A stretch of DNA of 64,000 bases from Devosia sp. SL43 (GCF_021729885.1 NZ_CP063401.1:1860001-1924000), one strand, 5' to 3'. Positions 51,831 through 61,638 are shown, counted from the first letter of the stretch. Notes: generated by a model not told the origin, from the letters alone. Translations and numbers: made by a program.

Positions 51831-52607
51831 TCACGCCGCCATGGCAGCGCCCGGCGCGTTCTTGGCTCCGGTCATGAAGGCCACGGCATCAGACATCGTG
51901 TAGTCCTTCGGATCGATGACGCAGAGTCGGCGACCCAGCCGATGCACATGAATCCGGTCAGCAACTTCAAAGACATGCGGCATATTGTGGCTGATCAGAA
52001 TGATCGGAATACCGCGCGCACGCACATCCTGGATCAGCTCCAGCACGCGCCGCGATTCCTTGACGCCCAGCGCCGCCGTTGGCTCGTCGAGGATAATGAC
52101 CTTGGAGCCAAAAGCCGCAGCACGCGCCACAGCCACACCCTGCCGCTGCCCGCCCGACAGCGTTTCAACGGCCTGGTTGATATTCTGAATGGTCATCAGA
52201 CCCAGTTCGCTGAGCTTCTCGCGGGCGATCTTCTCCATTCGCGGCCGATCAAGTTGACGGAACAGCGAACCCATGATGCCAGGCTTGCGCAGTTCCCGGC
52301 CCATAAACATGTTGTCGGCGATCGACAAAGCCGGCGACATGGCCAGCGTCTGATAGACCGTTTCGATCCCGGCATGCCGTCCGTCGATCGGCGAGGAAAA
52401 GCTGACCTTCTGCCCTTCGAGAAAGATATCCCCGCTATCGGGCGTGATGGCGCCCGATATGGCCTTGATCAGTGACGACTTGCCAGCGCCGTTGTCGCCG
52501 ATAACCGCCAGGATTTCGCCAGGCATCAGGTCGAAGTCGCAATTGTCGAGAGCCGTTACGCGACCATAACGCTTGGACAGGTTGCGGGCCTTGAGAATGG
52601 GTTCCAT
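51831..52607 (-). CDS. frcA: CUT2 sugar ABC importer ATPase, FrcA-like
   Basis: The 258-residue protein is a single ATPase domain with Walker A GDNGAGKSS near residue 37, LSGGQRQ near residue 145 and IILDEPTAALGVKE. CUT2 systems usually have a double ATPase; the fructose transporter of Sinorhizobium uses a single-domain FrcA of the same length. It overlaps the permease stop by one base (TGATG). The start is the ATG at 52607. It drives uptake of fructose or a related monosaccharide. Confidence 0.9.
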   Translation of the reverse strand: MEPILKARNLSKRYGRVTALDNCDFDLMPGEILAVIGDNGAGKSSLIKAISGAITPDSGDIFLEGQKVSFSSPIDGRHAGIETVYQTLAMSPALSIADNMFMGRELRKPGIMGSLFRQLDRPRMEKIAREKLSELGLMTIQNINQAVETLSGGQRQGVAVARAAAFGSKVIILDEPTAALGVKESRRVLELIQDVRARGIPIILISHNMPHVFEVADRIHVHRLGRRLCVIDPKDYTMSDAVAFMTGAKNAPGAAMAA

Positions 52608-53665
52608 CAGAGCGATACCTTCCTGATCCACTGGTCCACCGCAACGGCCGCAATGATCAGCGCGCCGATCAGCAGATAGGTCCACTGTGCGTCCGCGCCG
52701 AGCAGGCGCAGCCCGAGCGAGAACACGCCCACGATCAACGCACCGAACAGCATGCCCAGGATTGAGCCGCGTCCGCCGAAAAGCGAGATGCCACCGATCA
52801 CCACCGCAGTAATGCTTTCAATATTGGCCGATTGGCCCGAGGTGGGCGATACTGAGCCGATACGACCGATCAGCGCCCAGCCGGCAAAGGCACAGATCAG
52901 GCCGGACAACATGTAGACCGAGATGAGAATACGCTTGGTGTTGACGCCCGACAGCTCGGCCGCATCAGGATCGTCACCCACCGCATAGACGTGCCGTCCC
53001 CACGCTGTGTGGCGCAGTACATAGGTCAGCAGCATGACCAGCAGCACGAAGAAGATCACGCCATAGGTAAAGACAGCGCCGCCGATATTGATCGACCGCC
53101 CGAAAAACTGCAGCAGCGGCGCGTTGGTCTCGATTTCCTGGGCACGGATCGTCTCGTTGCCGGAATAAAGGAAGTTGATTGCCAGCGCGATCTGCCACAC
53201 GCCAAGCGTCACGATGAAAGGCGGCAGCTTGATGCGCGCGATGAGCCAGCCGTTGATGAAGCCGACAAAGGTTCCCACTGCAAGGCCGGCGGCGATGGCA
53301 ACGGCCGGTGGCATGCCATAGCGGAACGTGAACTGACCCATGATAACCGAACTCAGCACCATGATGGCGCCCACCGACAGGTCGATGCCTGCGGTCAGGA
53401 TCACCAGCGACTGGGCGGCGCCGACGATACCGACAATGGCTACCTGCTGCAGGATCAATGTCAGGGCGAAGGACGAGAAGAATTTCGATCCCAACAGCGC
53501 GCCGAAAATGGCGACCGACAGCATCAGCACGATCAGCGGCACTAATGCCGGCGTGCTGTGCAAGGCATGCTGGACGCGCGACAGCACTCCGGCAGGCTGG
53601 CGATCGAAAACAGCAACGGCTTCGTTGCGCGCGGCGACGCTCGCGTCCAACTCATGTTCGCTCAC
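52607..53665 (-). CDS. frcC: CUT2 sugar ABC permease, FrcC-like
   Basis: The 352-residue membrane protein has about ten hydrophobic helices and the CUT2 landmarks LVILTAGIDLSVGAIMVLSSV near residue 110 and a later GGISLFGGRGSILGMLFGALIVG, as in RbsC and FrcC. It functions as a homodimer. The start is a GTG at 53665 with GGAGGA upstream; the ATG seven codons earlier lacks a ribosome site. Confidence 0.92.
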   Translation of the reverse strand: MSEHELDASVAARNEAVAVFDRQPAGVLSRVQHALHSTPALVPLIVLMLSVAIFGALLGSKFFSSFALTLILQQVAIVGIVGAAQSLVILTAGIDLSVGAIMVLSSVIMGQFTFRYGMPPAVAIAAGLAVGTFVGFINGWLIARIKLPPFIVTLGVWQIALAINFLYSGNETIRAQEIETNAPLLQFFGRSINIGGAVFTYGVIFFVLLVMLLTYVLRHTAWGRHVYAVGDDPDAAELSGVNTKRILISVYMLSGLICAFAGWALIGRIGSVSPTSGQSANIESITAVVIGGISLFGGRGSILGMLFGALIVGVFSLGLRLLGADAQWTYLLIGALIIAAVAVDQWIRKVSL

Positions 53666-53738
53666 GGGTTCTCCTCCCCTATGCATTGGATGAGGGGCGA
53701 ACCGGCGGTCCGCCCCTCATAGTGTCAGTCAGGCCGGC

Positions 53739-54752
53739 TTAGCCCCAGCAGAGCTCCGCGCCCTTGGCGCTGTCAATGGACTCGACGCCGTCGACGGCGG
53801 TATCGGTCACCAGCGCCACGCCGGTATCGAAGAAAGCCTTGCCTTCGGTCGGCGCCGGCTTTTCGCCGGTATCAGCCCAGGCCTTGATGGCCTCGACGCC
53901 CAGAGCCGCCATCTGCAACGGATACTGCTGGGAGGTCGCGCCGATCACGCCGTCCTTGACGTTGGCAACGCCCGGGCAACCACCGTCAACCGAGACGATG
54001 ATCACGTCGTTCTCGCGACCGATCGACTTGAGGGCTTCGTAGGCGCCGGCAGCAGCGGGCTCGTTGATGGTATAGACCAGATTGATCATCGGGTCCTTGG
54101 CGAGCAGGTTTTCCATGGCCTTGCGACCGCCTTCCTCGTTACCGGCAGTCACGTCGTGGCCGACGATGCGTGGATCGGTTTCGTCACCCCACTTGTTGGG
54201 ATCGCCCAGCTCGATGCCGAAGCCCTGCAGGAAGCCCTGGTCGCGCAGCACGTCGACGGTCGGCTGGCTGATGCCCAGATCGAGCATGGCAATCTTGGCA
54301 TTGGCCGCTTCGGCGCCCAGCTTGCCTGCGGCCCACTTGCCGATCAGCTCGCCGGCCAGGAAGTTGTCGGTGGCGAAAGTTGCATCGGCAGCATCGGCTG
54401 GGGTCAGCGGCGTATCGAGCGCAATGACCAAGAGGCCCGCATCGCGCGCCTGCTGGACGGACTGGGCAATGGCGGACGTGTCCGAAGCCGTCAGCAGGAT
54501 GCCCTTGGCGCCATCGGCGATGCAGGTCTCGATAGCGGCGACCTGCGTTTCATGGTCGCCGTCGACCTTGCCGGCATAGGACTTGAGCGTCACGCCAAGC
54601 TCAGCGGCCTTGGCTTCGGCACCTTCACGCATCTTCACAAAGAACGGATTGGTGTCGGTCTTGGTAATCAGGCACGCCGAGACATCGGCCGCCATTGCGG
54701 TGGTCGACATAAAGGCGAGACACAGCGCAGTACCCGCAAGAATCTTCTTCAT
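53739..54752 (-). CDS. frcB: CUT2 sugar ABC substrate-binding protein, FrcB-like
   Basis: The 337-residue exported protein has a signal peptide ([18 protein letters not shown]). The type I binding fold opens [17 protein letters not shown] and has the sugar-binding segments [17 protein letters not shown] and [17 protein letters not shown]. Gene order frcB-frcC-frcA with a divergent ROK regulator matches the fructose/ribose/mannose transporter of Sinorhizobium. The frcK kinase gene that follows frcA there is absent here; a LacI gene takes that place. Confidence 0.93.
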   Translation of the reverse strand: MKKILAGTALCLAFMSTTAMAADVSACLITKTDTNPFFVKMREGAEAKAAELGVTLKSYAGKVDGDHETQVAAIETCIADGAKGILLTASDTSAIAQSVQQARDAGLLVIALDTPLTPADAADATFATDNFLAGELIGKWAAGKLGAEAANAKIAMLDLGISQPTVDVLRDQGFLQGFGIELGDPNKWGDETDPRIVGHDVTAGNEEGGRKAMENLLAKDPMINLVYTINEPAAAGAYEALKSIGRENDVIIVSVDGGCPGVANVKDGVIGATSQQYPLQMAALGVEAIKAWADTGEKPAPTEGKAFFDTGVALVTDTAVDGVESIDSAKGAELCWG

Positions 54753-54921
54753 TTGGCTCTCCCCAGACTATCGCGGAACGGGCTCCTCCCTGCTCCTGCA
54801 ATGTCCGTCTTTCACTTGACGAGCATCATGGTGGCCAATTTGAAATCGCCCGTCAATATATAACTCGCATTTATTTATTTATTCGATTCCTAGCATCTTT
54901 CGCTCTGAAAACGTCGCCGAT

Positions 54922-56181
54922 ATGCTCGCTCGAATGGAAACCACCAAAATTCGCGGCCTCAGTTCCGGCGTCAATCAGCGAGGCGTGCGCGACTTCAACG
55001 AGCGTCTGCTGCTGACGCTCTTGCAGCGAAATGGCCCGACGGCAGGCGTCGACCTGGCCAAGCTGACAAACCTGTCGCCGCAGACGGTTTCCATCATTCT
55101 GCGCGAAATGGAGGCCGAAGGCCTGATCGCGCGCGGCACGCCCATCAAGGGCAAGGTCGGCAAGCCGTCCGTTCCGATGCGTCTCGCCGATGGCGGCCTG
55201 CTATCCTTCGGCTGCAAGATCGGCCGGCGCAGTACCGTGCTGTTGCTCGCCGATTTTCGGGGCACCGTCCGCCACCAGCTGCAGCTCAGCTACAAGTATC
55301 CAATGCCGGAGCCAATTTTTGCCTTCGTGCAAAGGGGAATGGAATCCATCCTCGAACAATGTTCCGCCGCCGAGCAGCAGCGGATCTGCGGCGTCGGAGT
55401 CGCGGTCCCGTTCGAACTGTGGAAATGGAACGAGCTTGTCGGTGCGCCCGCCGAACAGTTCTCGTCCTGGAAGGAAGTGGATTTTCGCGGTGAGCTGGCC
55501 AAGTTCACCAGCCTGCCGGTCGACGTGGTCAACGATGCCACCGCGGGCTGCCAGGCCGAGCATATCTATGGCCGCGGCAAGGAATTCAGCGACTACGCCT
55601 ACTTCTTCGTCGGGGCCTTTATCGGCGGCGGCATCGTGCTCAACCATTCGGTCTATCAAGGCCACCAGGGCAATGCCGGCTCGCTCGGCTCGCTGCGCAG
55701 CTTCGGCCCGCAGGGCGAAAGCCGGCAGCTCATCGACACAGCATCCATTTATCTGCTGGAGCAGCGCTTCGTCGAAAATGGCCTCAACCCGCTGGACCTT
55801 TGGGAACAACCGCAGGACTGGAGCCGCTTCGCCCGCTTCGTCGAGCCCTGGATCGGCCAGACGGCCCAGGAACTCGCCAAGGCAAGCCTCTCGGCCTGCG
55901 CGGTCATCGATTTCGAGGCCATCCTGATCGACGGCGCTTTCCCCGAAGCGGTCAAGCATGCGCTGGTCGAACGCACCCGACGCTACCTGGTCAACCAGGA
56001 CATGCGGGGCCTGATCGCCCCGCGCATCGAGGCAGGCATCGTCGGCGGCAACGCTCGGGCAATCGGCGCCGCCACCAACCCATTCTTCGGCGGCTACTTC
56101 ATGAACAGCAACATCCGGCTGCAAAACGTCGCCAGCGAACCCGCACCCAAGTCCCACCCGTCCAAGATCAGGGCCTGGTAG
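54922..56181 (+). CDS. ROK-family transcriptional regulator, FrcR-like
   Basis: The 419-residue protein has an N-terminal winged helix (NERLLLTLLQRNGPTAGVDLAKLTNLSPQTVS) and a ROK domain. The kinase-type phosphate motif (DxGGT) is replaced by GCKIGRRS, and the CxCGxxGC zinc motif is missing, so it should be a regulator without sugar-kinase activity. It is divergent from frcBCA, as is FrcR in Sinorhizobium, and should repress that transporter. A second ATG at 54934 is an alternative start. The AT-rich 169-base region between the genes probably holds both promoters. Confidence 0.88.
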   Translation: MLARMETTKIRGLSSGVNQRGVRDFNERLLLTLLQRNGPTAGVDLAKLTNLSPQTVSIILREMEAEGLIARGTPIKGKVGKPSVPMRLADGGLLSFGCKIGRRSTVLLLADFRGTVRHQLQLSYKYPMPEPIFAFVQRGMESILEQCSAAEQQRICGVGVAVPFELWKWNELVGAPAEQFSSWKEVDFRGELAKFTSLPVDVVNDATAGCQAEHIYGRGKEFSDYAYFFVGAFIGGGIVLNHSVYQGHQGNAGSLGSLRSFGPQGESRQLIDTASIYLLEQRFVENGLNPLDLWEQPQDWSRFARFVEPWIGQTAQELAKASLSACAVIDFEAILIDGAFPEAVKHALVERTRRYLVNQDMRGLIAPRIEAGIVGGNARAIGAATNPFFGGYFMNSNIRLQNVASEPAPKSHPSKIRAW

Positions 56182-56376
56182 CACGAAGCGGAAGAGGATG
56201 GCCTCTCGTACGCCATCGTGATTGACGCAGTTACCAAGCGACTGATTTTGCTGGAAAAACGTCGCACGGCGTTTCGACCAGCTCTCACCAGGCCAATGTG
56301 CGGCTCCTGGCGGCCGGCACCGCATCCTTCGTCAAAGAAACAATTTTCTGCGCAAAAGGGATTGCAAAAACCAACT
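56182..56376. other. Non-coding gap upstream of the fourth transporter operon
   Basis: I see no gene, repeat or convincing terminator in this stretch. It becomes AT-rich after 56340 and presumably contains the promoter of the operon starting at 56442. Confidence 0.6.
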
Positions 56377-56397
56377 TAGTTGATAACGTTTCAACTA
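56377..56397. promoter_or_regulatory. Candidate operator of the fourth transporter operon
   Basis: An inverted repeat TAGTTGA-N7-TCAACTA surrounds the core AACGTT, giving the TGATAACGTTTCA pattern usual for LacI-family sites. It lies 45 bases before the first gene, whose operon encodes its own LacI regulator at 61639. Confidence 0.7.
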
Positions 56398-56441
56398 CTT
56401 GAGGAACGGCGAAATAGCCGCATCAAGGAGGAGGAGAAATT

Positions 56442-57725
56442 ATGTTCAACCGCACTTTGCGGCGCCGTACCGTGTTGGCCGGCGCCATGTTCGCAGCTCT
56501 TGCAGGCGTCAGTTCCATTGCCCTGGCGCAGGAACTGAGCGGCGAACTCGTCATCCTGCAGTGGCAGACGGGCACGGACGGCCAGATGTGGAAAGACATC
56601 GAAGCCAAGTTCACGGAACTGAACCCCGGCGTCACCATCCGCGAGTTCCAGCCCGCCGGTGGGCAGGGTGATGCGCGTGGTGGCATGCGCACTGCGCTGC
56701 TGGGCGGCGAAGTTGTCGACATCATCATCAATACCTGGCCGGCCTTCCGCGCCGAGCTAGTCAATTCCGGCATCCTGCGTCCGGTCGATGACCAGTGGGC
56801 CAGCTTTGGCCTGGACGACAAGCTCAGCCAAGCCTGGCGCGACCTGGGCAGCATCGACGGCACAACCTATGGCGTGACCTATACATACGGCGACCGCTCG
56901 GCCATCTGGTACAAGACGGCACAGCTCGAAAAGGCGGGCATCACCCCGCCCCAGACCTGGGAAGAATTTCTCGCCAGTTTCGAAAAGCTCAAGGCGGCTG
57001 GCTATCCGGCTCCCGTGGTGATCCCGGCAAAATACTGGGCCCATACCGAGTGGTTCGAAACGCTGCTGCTGCGAACCGCTGGCGTCGAATTCGCTGCCGA
57101 CCTGGCCAGTCACCAGGTCCCCTGGACCGACCCCAAGGTCAAGGTGGCACTGATGAAGTATGGCGAAATGCTGCAGGCCGGATGCTGCGCCGATGCGGCG
57201 ACGATGCTCGCCACTGAGGAGCCCTATCCGACGCTCTACACGTCCGAAGAGTCCAACTACCTTCTGTTCGGCATGTGGACCAATTCTGCGCTCAAGAACG
57301 ATCTTGGGCTGACCGAAGGCGTCGACTATTCGATCTTCCAGTTCCCCTCGCTCGGCATGGGATTTGACGACACGGCAAGCGTCGATGCCAAGGAACTGAA
57401 CGTCACCACCAACGGCGCTAACCCGGCCGCCGCTGATGCCTTCCTCGACTTCATTGTCGGGCCAGAGGCATCAACAATCCTGGCCACCTACGGCTATGCC
57501 TCGCCGAGCACGGCGATGGATGCGTCCCTGCTGGGGCCGGTCCAACAGATCGCTACTGGAGCGGTTGCCACCTCCAAGGTGCAGTTCGTACTGGGTGACC
57601 TCCTGCCGGGTGATCTGGTCGACGAATATCGCGTGCAGTTGCAGAAGTTCCTGCAGGATCCGAGCGAGGCAAATGTCGACACGGTGCTCGCCGCGATCGA
57701 GGCCAAGGCAGCGACGGCCTACTGA
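56442..57725 (+). CDS. CUT1 sugar ABC substrate-binding protein, system 4
   Basis: The 427-residue exported protein has a signal peptide with a twin-arginine-like RRRT start and hydrophobic core (residues 11-29). The mature part begins GELVILQWQTGTDGQMW; TYGDRSAIWYKTAQLEKAGI near residue 147 and WTNSALKNDLGL near residue 282 fit the family 1 binding fold. A strong ribosome site (AAGGAGGAGGAG) precedes the ATG. The operon also encodes a GHL6/GH151-like enzyme and a GH95 enzyme, so a fucosylated glycan is a likely ligand. Confidence 0.93.
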   Translation: MFNRTLRRRTVLAGAMFAALAGVSSIALAQELSGELVILQWQTGTDGQMWKDIEAKFTELNPGVTIREFQPAGGQGDARGGMRTALLGGEVVDIIINTWPAFRAELVNSGILRPVDDQWASFGLDDKLSQAWRDLGSIDGTTYGVTYTYGDRSAIWYKTAQLEKAGITPPQTWEEFLASFEKLKAAGYPAPVVIPAKYWAHTEWFETLLLRTAGVEFAADLASHQVPWTDPKVKVALMKYGEMLQAGCCADAATMLATEEPYPTLYTSEESNYLLFGMWTNSALKNDLGLTEGVDYSIFQFPSLGMGFDDTASVDAKELNVTTNGANPAAADAFLDFIVGPEASTILATYGYASPSTAMDASLLGPVQQIATGAVATSKVQFVLGDLLPGDLVDEYRVQLQKFLQDPSEANVDTVLAAIEAKAATAY

Positions 57726-58687
57726 TGGAACAAACTGTCGCTCATCACGCGGCAGGCCCTGCGGGGACTTCCTCCCCCAAGGGTGGTGGGCGGCTCCGGC
57801 TGCCCGCCACCCGCGGCTTTCGCCTCAAGGACGCGCCAGCCGCCTGGCTGCTGATCGCGCCCGTCATCGTGCTGTTCGGAATATCGGTGATCTATCCATT
57901 GATCGACACCATCCGGCTGTCGTTTTTCGACATCAAGGGACTGGCGCCGGCCAAATGGGTCGGCCTGGGAAACTATGTTACACTCTTCGGTGACGCGACG
58001 TTCCGCAACACGCTGCTGACGACGCTGACCTTCACGCTGGGCACCACCGCGATCTCGGTGAGCCTTGGCTGGGCGCTGGCCATGCTGTGCGCCTTTGCAC
58101 CCGTTCACACCACGCCCTTCCGCGGCATGATGTTCGTGACCTTCGGCATTTCCGAGGCCGTGTCGGGCTATATGTGGCTCAACATCCTGCGGCCCGACAA
58201 GGCCGGGATGCTCAACGCCTTTATCGGAATTTTCTCGCCCGGCTTTACCCATTCCTGGCTGGGCGACCCCAATACTGCCTTGTGGGCGCTGATCTTCGTC
58301 GCGTCTTGGAGCGGCGTCGGATTGCCGCTGATGCTGTGCTTTGCCGCGGTACAATCCATCCCCAAGACGGTACTGGAAGCCGCCTATATGGATGGCGCCA
58401 AGCCGACATCGATCATGCGGCATATCATGATGCCGCTATCGCTGCCGGGCGTGCGCGTTGCTGTCTTCATCAACCTGCTCGGTGCGTTGCGCGCTTTCGA
58501 CATCATCTACGTGATGACTGGCGGCGGACCGGTCCGCGCCACCGAAACGGTCGGCTATTTCATGTACCGGGAGTCGATGACGCAGTTCAAACTCGGCTAT
58601 GGCGCCGCCGCCACGGTGGTGCTGCTGATTGCGGTGCTCGTGATCTCCATACCGGCCATCATCCAGCGTACGGCAGGTGCCAAATGA
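57725..58687 (+). CDS. CUT1 sugar ABC permease, MalF-like, system 4
   Basis: The 320-residue protein has a basic, glycine-rich N-terminal tail, six transmembrane helices and an EAA loop (LEAAYMDGAKPTSIMRHIMMP) near residue 220. FDIIYVMTGGGP follows as in other MalF/UgpA-type permeases. Its ATG overlaps the stop of the binding-protein gene by one base. Confidence 0.95.
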   Translation: MEQTVAHHAAGPAGTSSPKGGGRLRLPATRGFRLKDAPAAWLLIAPVIVLFGISVIYPLIDTIRLSFFDIKGLAPAKWVGLGNYVTLFGDATFRNTLLTTLTFTLGTTAISVSLGWALAMLCAFAPVHTTPFRGMMFVTFGISEAVSGYMWLNILRPDKAGMLNAFIGIFSPGFTHSWLGDPNTALWALIFVASWSGVGLPLMLCFAAVQSIPKTVLEAAYMDGAKPTSIMRHIMMPLSLPGVRVAVFINLLGALRAFDIIYVMTGGGPVRATETVGYFMYRESMTQFKLGYGAAATVVLLIAVLVISIPAIIQRTAGAK

Positions 58688-59505
58688 TCGGTCGCGTTCC
58701 GTGGTGGACCGTCATCCTCGTCGGGGTGGTCGCCACCATCTGGGTCATTCCAGTATTGGGCATCGTCGTCACCTCCATCCGCCCACCCAGCGAGGTGCAG
58801 TTGGGCTGGTGGCGCCTCGACACGGTGAGCTTTACCCTCGACGCTTGGACCCGCGTGTGGTCGGAATACCCGCTGGCGCAGGCATTCTGGTTTACCGGAA
58901 TGCTGGCAGCCATCGCGACGCTTGGTACTATGCTGTTGGCACCCGTCGCGGCCTATGCGTTCCACTTCCTCAAGTTCCGTTTCCGACGGCTGCTGCTCAT
59001 CATCATCATCAACGCCTTCGTGCTGCCGCAGCAGGTGGTCGTCATCCCGCTATTCATCCTGTGGCGCGATCTCAAGCTCATCGACAACATAGCAGCGGTG
59101 TTGATTCCCTATGTCGGCCTCAGCTTTGCCTGGTCGATCTTTCTCGTGAAGAACTTCCTTGAGGACTTTCCCAAGGAGCTGATTGAGGCGGCAAAGATTG
59201 ACGGTTGCGGGCCGATTTCGACGCTGCGCCACGTGGTGCTGCCCAATGCCACGAGCCCGATCTTCGCGGTTGGCGTATTGCAGTTCCTTTGGACCTGGAA
59301 TGCCCTGCTGCTTCCGATGCTTTACCTGCGCAGCATGCAGCCGCTGCCAGTCCTGCTCACCAAGGTATCGGGCACCTACGAGAGCAACTGGGACCTCCGG
59401 TCTGTCGCAGCCATCGTCACCACCATTGTGCCACTGATCGTCTTCGTGGTCTTCCAACGTCAATTCGCCGCCGGGTCGCAGACCCGCACAGGGGCAAAAG
59501 AGTGA
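58684..59505 (+). CDS. CUT1 sugar ABC permease, MalG-like, system 4
   Basis: The 273-residue protein starts at an ATG overlapping the previous stop (ATGA). It has six transmembrane helices and the EAA loop ELIEAAKIDGCGPISTLRHV near residue 170. The open frame extends far upstream inside the MalF-like gene, but that part is a shadow. It ends in a GTGA overlap with the hydrolase gene. Confidence 0.95.
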   Translation: MIGRVPWWTVILVGVVATIWVIPVLGIVVTSIRPPSEVQLGWWRLDTVSFTLDAWTRVWSEYPLAQAFWFTGMLAAIATLGTMLLAPVAAYAFHFLKFRFRRLLLIIIINAFVLPQQVVVIPLFILWRDLKLIDNIAAVLIPYVGLSFAWSIFLVKNFLEDFPKELIEAAKIDGCGPISTLRHVVLPNATSPIFAVGVLQFLWTWNALLLPMLYLRSMQPLPVLLTKVSGTYESNWDLRSVAAIVTTIVPLIVFVVFQRQFAAGSQTRTGAKE

Positions 59506-61526
59506 CCAATATCCGTACCAACAAGCCGCTGCGCTATCGCCAGATCCACCTCGACTTCCACACCTCGGAGCATATTCCGGGCATTGGCCAGGATTTCGAC
59601 GCCGCCGACTTCGTCGCGACCTTCAAGAAAGCCCATGTGGATTCGGTGACGATCTTCGCCAAGTGTCATCATGGCTGGGCCTATTACCCGACCGAAGTCG
59701 GCGCGCCGCATCCGAACCTGGCTCGTCCGGACCTGCTCGGCGAGATGGTCGACGCGCTCAACGCGGCCGATATCGAATGCCCTATCTACATCACCGTGCA
59801 GTGGGACGAGCGCAACGCTCGACTGCATCCGGAGTGGCGCGCCCGCTCGGCCACGGCCAATCGGTTCGATCCCGGCCAGCTCACGGCCGGCTGGCACACG
59901 CTCTGCCTCAACCACAAGGCCTACCGTGACGAGTTGCTGGCCATGGCGCGAGAAGTGGCGACACGCTACGCCACGCCCGGCATCTTCTTCGATATCGTGC
60001 TGACGCCGGATTGCGTCTGTCAGGCATGCCTCGACACTATGACCGAGCAGAACCTGGACCCGGAGAACCCGGTTGATCGTCTGACCAAGGATGAATGGGT
60101 CAACGAGGTGTTCCGCACCGAGATGAGCGCGGCGCTCAATGCGGAGTTCCCCGGCCTGCGCATCTTCTACAATTGCGGTCACATCCATAAGCAGGGCCCG
60201 GAGCGCTTTGCGCCCTACAGCCATCTCGAACTCGAAAGCCTGCCGACAGGCGGCTGGGGCTACAGCCACTTTCCGGCAAGCGCCCGCTATGCGGCAACGC
60301 TTGGCCTCGACTTCGTCGCCCATACCGGCAAGTTCCACACCTCTTGGGGCGAGTTCGGCGGCTTCAAGCATCCCGATGCTCTCGAATACGAAGCGGCACA
60401 GATGGTGGCGATGGGCTCGAAATGCCTCGTCGGCGACCAATTGCACCCTAACGGCGCGATCAACCCAGATACCTATGCCTCAATCGGCCCCGCTTATGCG
60501 CGAGTGGAAAAGCTTGAGCCCTATCTTGAAGGCGCCAAACAGGTTTCAGAAGTCGCAATTCTCTCGGCGGAATACTTCCACCATGCCGGCGACCGCAACA
60601 ACAATGCCGACGACGGCGCGGCGCAGATGCTGCAGGAACTCCAGCAGCCATTCGACGTGATCGATCCGAGCGCCGATTTCGCACGCTACCGCGTCATCAT
60701 TCTGCCCGATGAGGTGCCGGTCGAAGGCACTCTGGCGAACCGGTTCCGCGACTACCTCGCCGGCGGCGGCACAGTTTTGATGAGCGGCATTTCGGCGCTA
60801 CAGGACGATGGCTCCTTCTCGATTCCAGCGGGCATCCGCAATACCGGCCCAGTAGCGTTCGATCCGTCTTACCTGCACGCCAGCCGCGATCTTGACGCGT
60901 CGATGACCGAGACGCCGTTCGTTGTCTATGGCCGAGCCCAGACTATCGTCGCCGAAGGCGCAAAGGTACTGGCCGAGGTGGTCCCACCCTATTTCAACCG
61001 AAGCTACCAGCATTTCTCGTCCCATGCCCATGCGCCCGATGACACCACCGCCGAGCCGCTCGGCGCGGGCGTGACCATCCACAACGGCGTGGCCTATGTG
61101 GCCTATCCGATCTTCTCAATCTATCGCGCTATGGGCCAGCCGCTCTATCGCTATCTGGTGCGCGGCCTGCTCAAGAGGCTCCTGCCTGACCCGGCCCTCA
61201 CCACCGATCTTCCGAGCTCTGGTCGGGCTTCCCTGACCCACCAGGACGAACGCAGGCGCCACGTTCTGCACCTGCTCTACGGCGCGCCACAGGTGCGCGG
61301 CAATGCGGTGCCCACCAATAGTGGCGTTCGGGTGATGGAAATGATCGAGGACATTCCCTCCATCGGTCCTGTCACCGTCAAAGTCCGGCTGCCCAAGGCA
61401 CCCAGCCGAGCCTTCGAAGTGGTGTCGGGCGAGCCCGTGGCCGTTACCGATCTGGGTGGTGGGCAGTATGGCGTGACGCTCGACCGGCTGCGCATCCACG
61501 CCGCGGTGGTATTCGAGCATGGCTAG
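59502..61526 (+). CDS. GHL6/GH42-trimerisation-type glycoside hydrolase, possibly GH151 alpha-L-fucosidase
   Basis: The 674-residue cytoplasmic protein starts at a GTG overlapping the permease stop. Residues 10-370 look like a TIM barrel of the hypothetical glycosyl hydrolase 6 type: YRQIHLDFHTSEHIP near the start, SVTIFAKCHHGWAYYPT near residue 47, YITVQWDERNARLHPEW near residue 90 and GIFFDIVLTPDC near residue 158. Residues 390-560 resemble the GH42 beta-galactosidase trimerisation domain (VIILPDEVPVEG). This pairing is seen in GH151 fucosidases; the assignment is from memory of the family and is moderate. The adjacent GH95 supports a fucoside substrate. Confidence 0.75.
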   Translation: MTNIRTNKPLRYRQIHLDFHTSEHIPGIGQDFDAADFVATFKKAHVDSVTIFAKCHHGWAYYPTEVGAPHPNLARPDLLGEMVDALNAADIECPIYITVQWDERNARLHPEWRARSATANRFDPGQLTAGWHTLCLNHKAYRDELLAMAREVATRYATPGIFFDIVLTPDCVCQACLDTMTEQNLDPENPVDRLTKDEWVNEVFRTEMSAALNAEFPGLRIFYNCGHIHKQGPERFAPYSHLELESLPTGGWGYSHFPASARYAATLGLDFVAHTGKFHTSWGEFGGFKHPDALEYEAAQMVAMGSKCLVGDQLHPNGAINPDTYASIGPAYARVEKLEPYLEGAKQVSEVAILSAEYFHHAGDRNNNADDGAAQMLQELQQPFDVIDPSADFARYRVIILPDEVPVEGTLANRFRDYLAGGGTVLMSGISALQDDGSFSIPAGIRNTGPVAFDPSYLHASRDLDASMTETPFVVYGRAQTIVAEGAKVLAEVVPPYFNRSYQHFSSHAHAPDDTTAEPLGAGVTIHNGVAYVAYPIFSIYRAMGQPLYRYLVRGLLKRLLPDPALTTDLPSSGRASLTHQDERRRHVLHLLYGAPQVRGNAVPTNSGVRVMEMIEDIPSIGPVTVKVRLPKAPSRAFEVVSGEPVAVTDLGGGQYGVTLDRLRIHAAVVFEHG

Positions 61527-61638
61527 GACGAACCGGGTTTGGGCCCAGGCGGTGGCTTGTCGGCCGAACCCGGACTATGCAAGCAGGAGGCGCCCCTTCA
61601 TTGGCGAGCGGGCGCATTCACGCAGGACCTCTAGACGG

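Noticed and set aside
49280-54880. Shared AGTTATATAT in the GH2 and frc promoter regions, considered as a common operator
   Set aside because: A 10-base AT-rich match in opposite orientation with respect to the genes is too weak to support a common regulator.
58087-58683. N-terminal extension of the system 4 MalG-like permease frame
   Set aside because: The region codes for the MalF-like permease in another frame; the ATG at 58684 overlaps its stop in the usual way.
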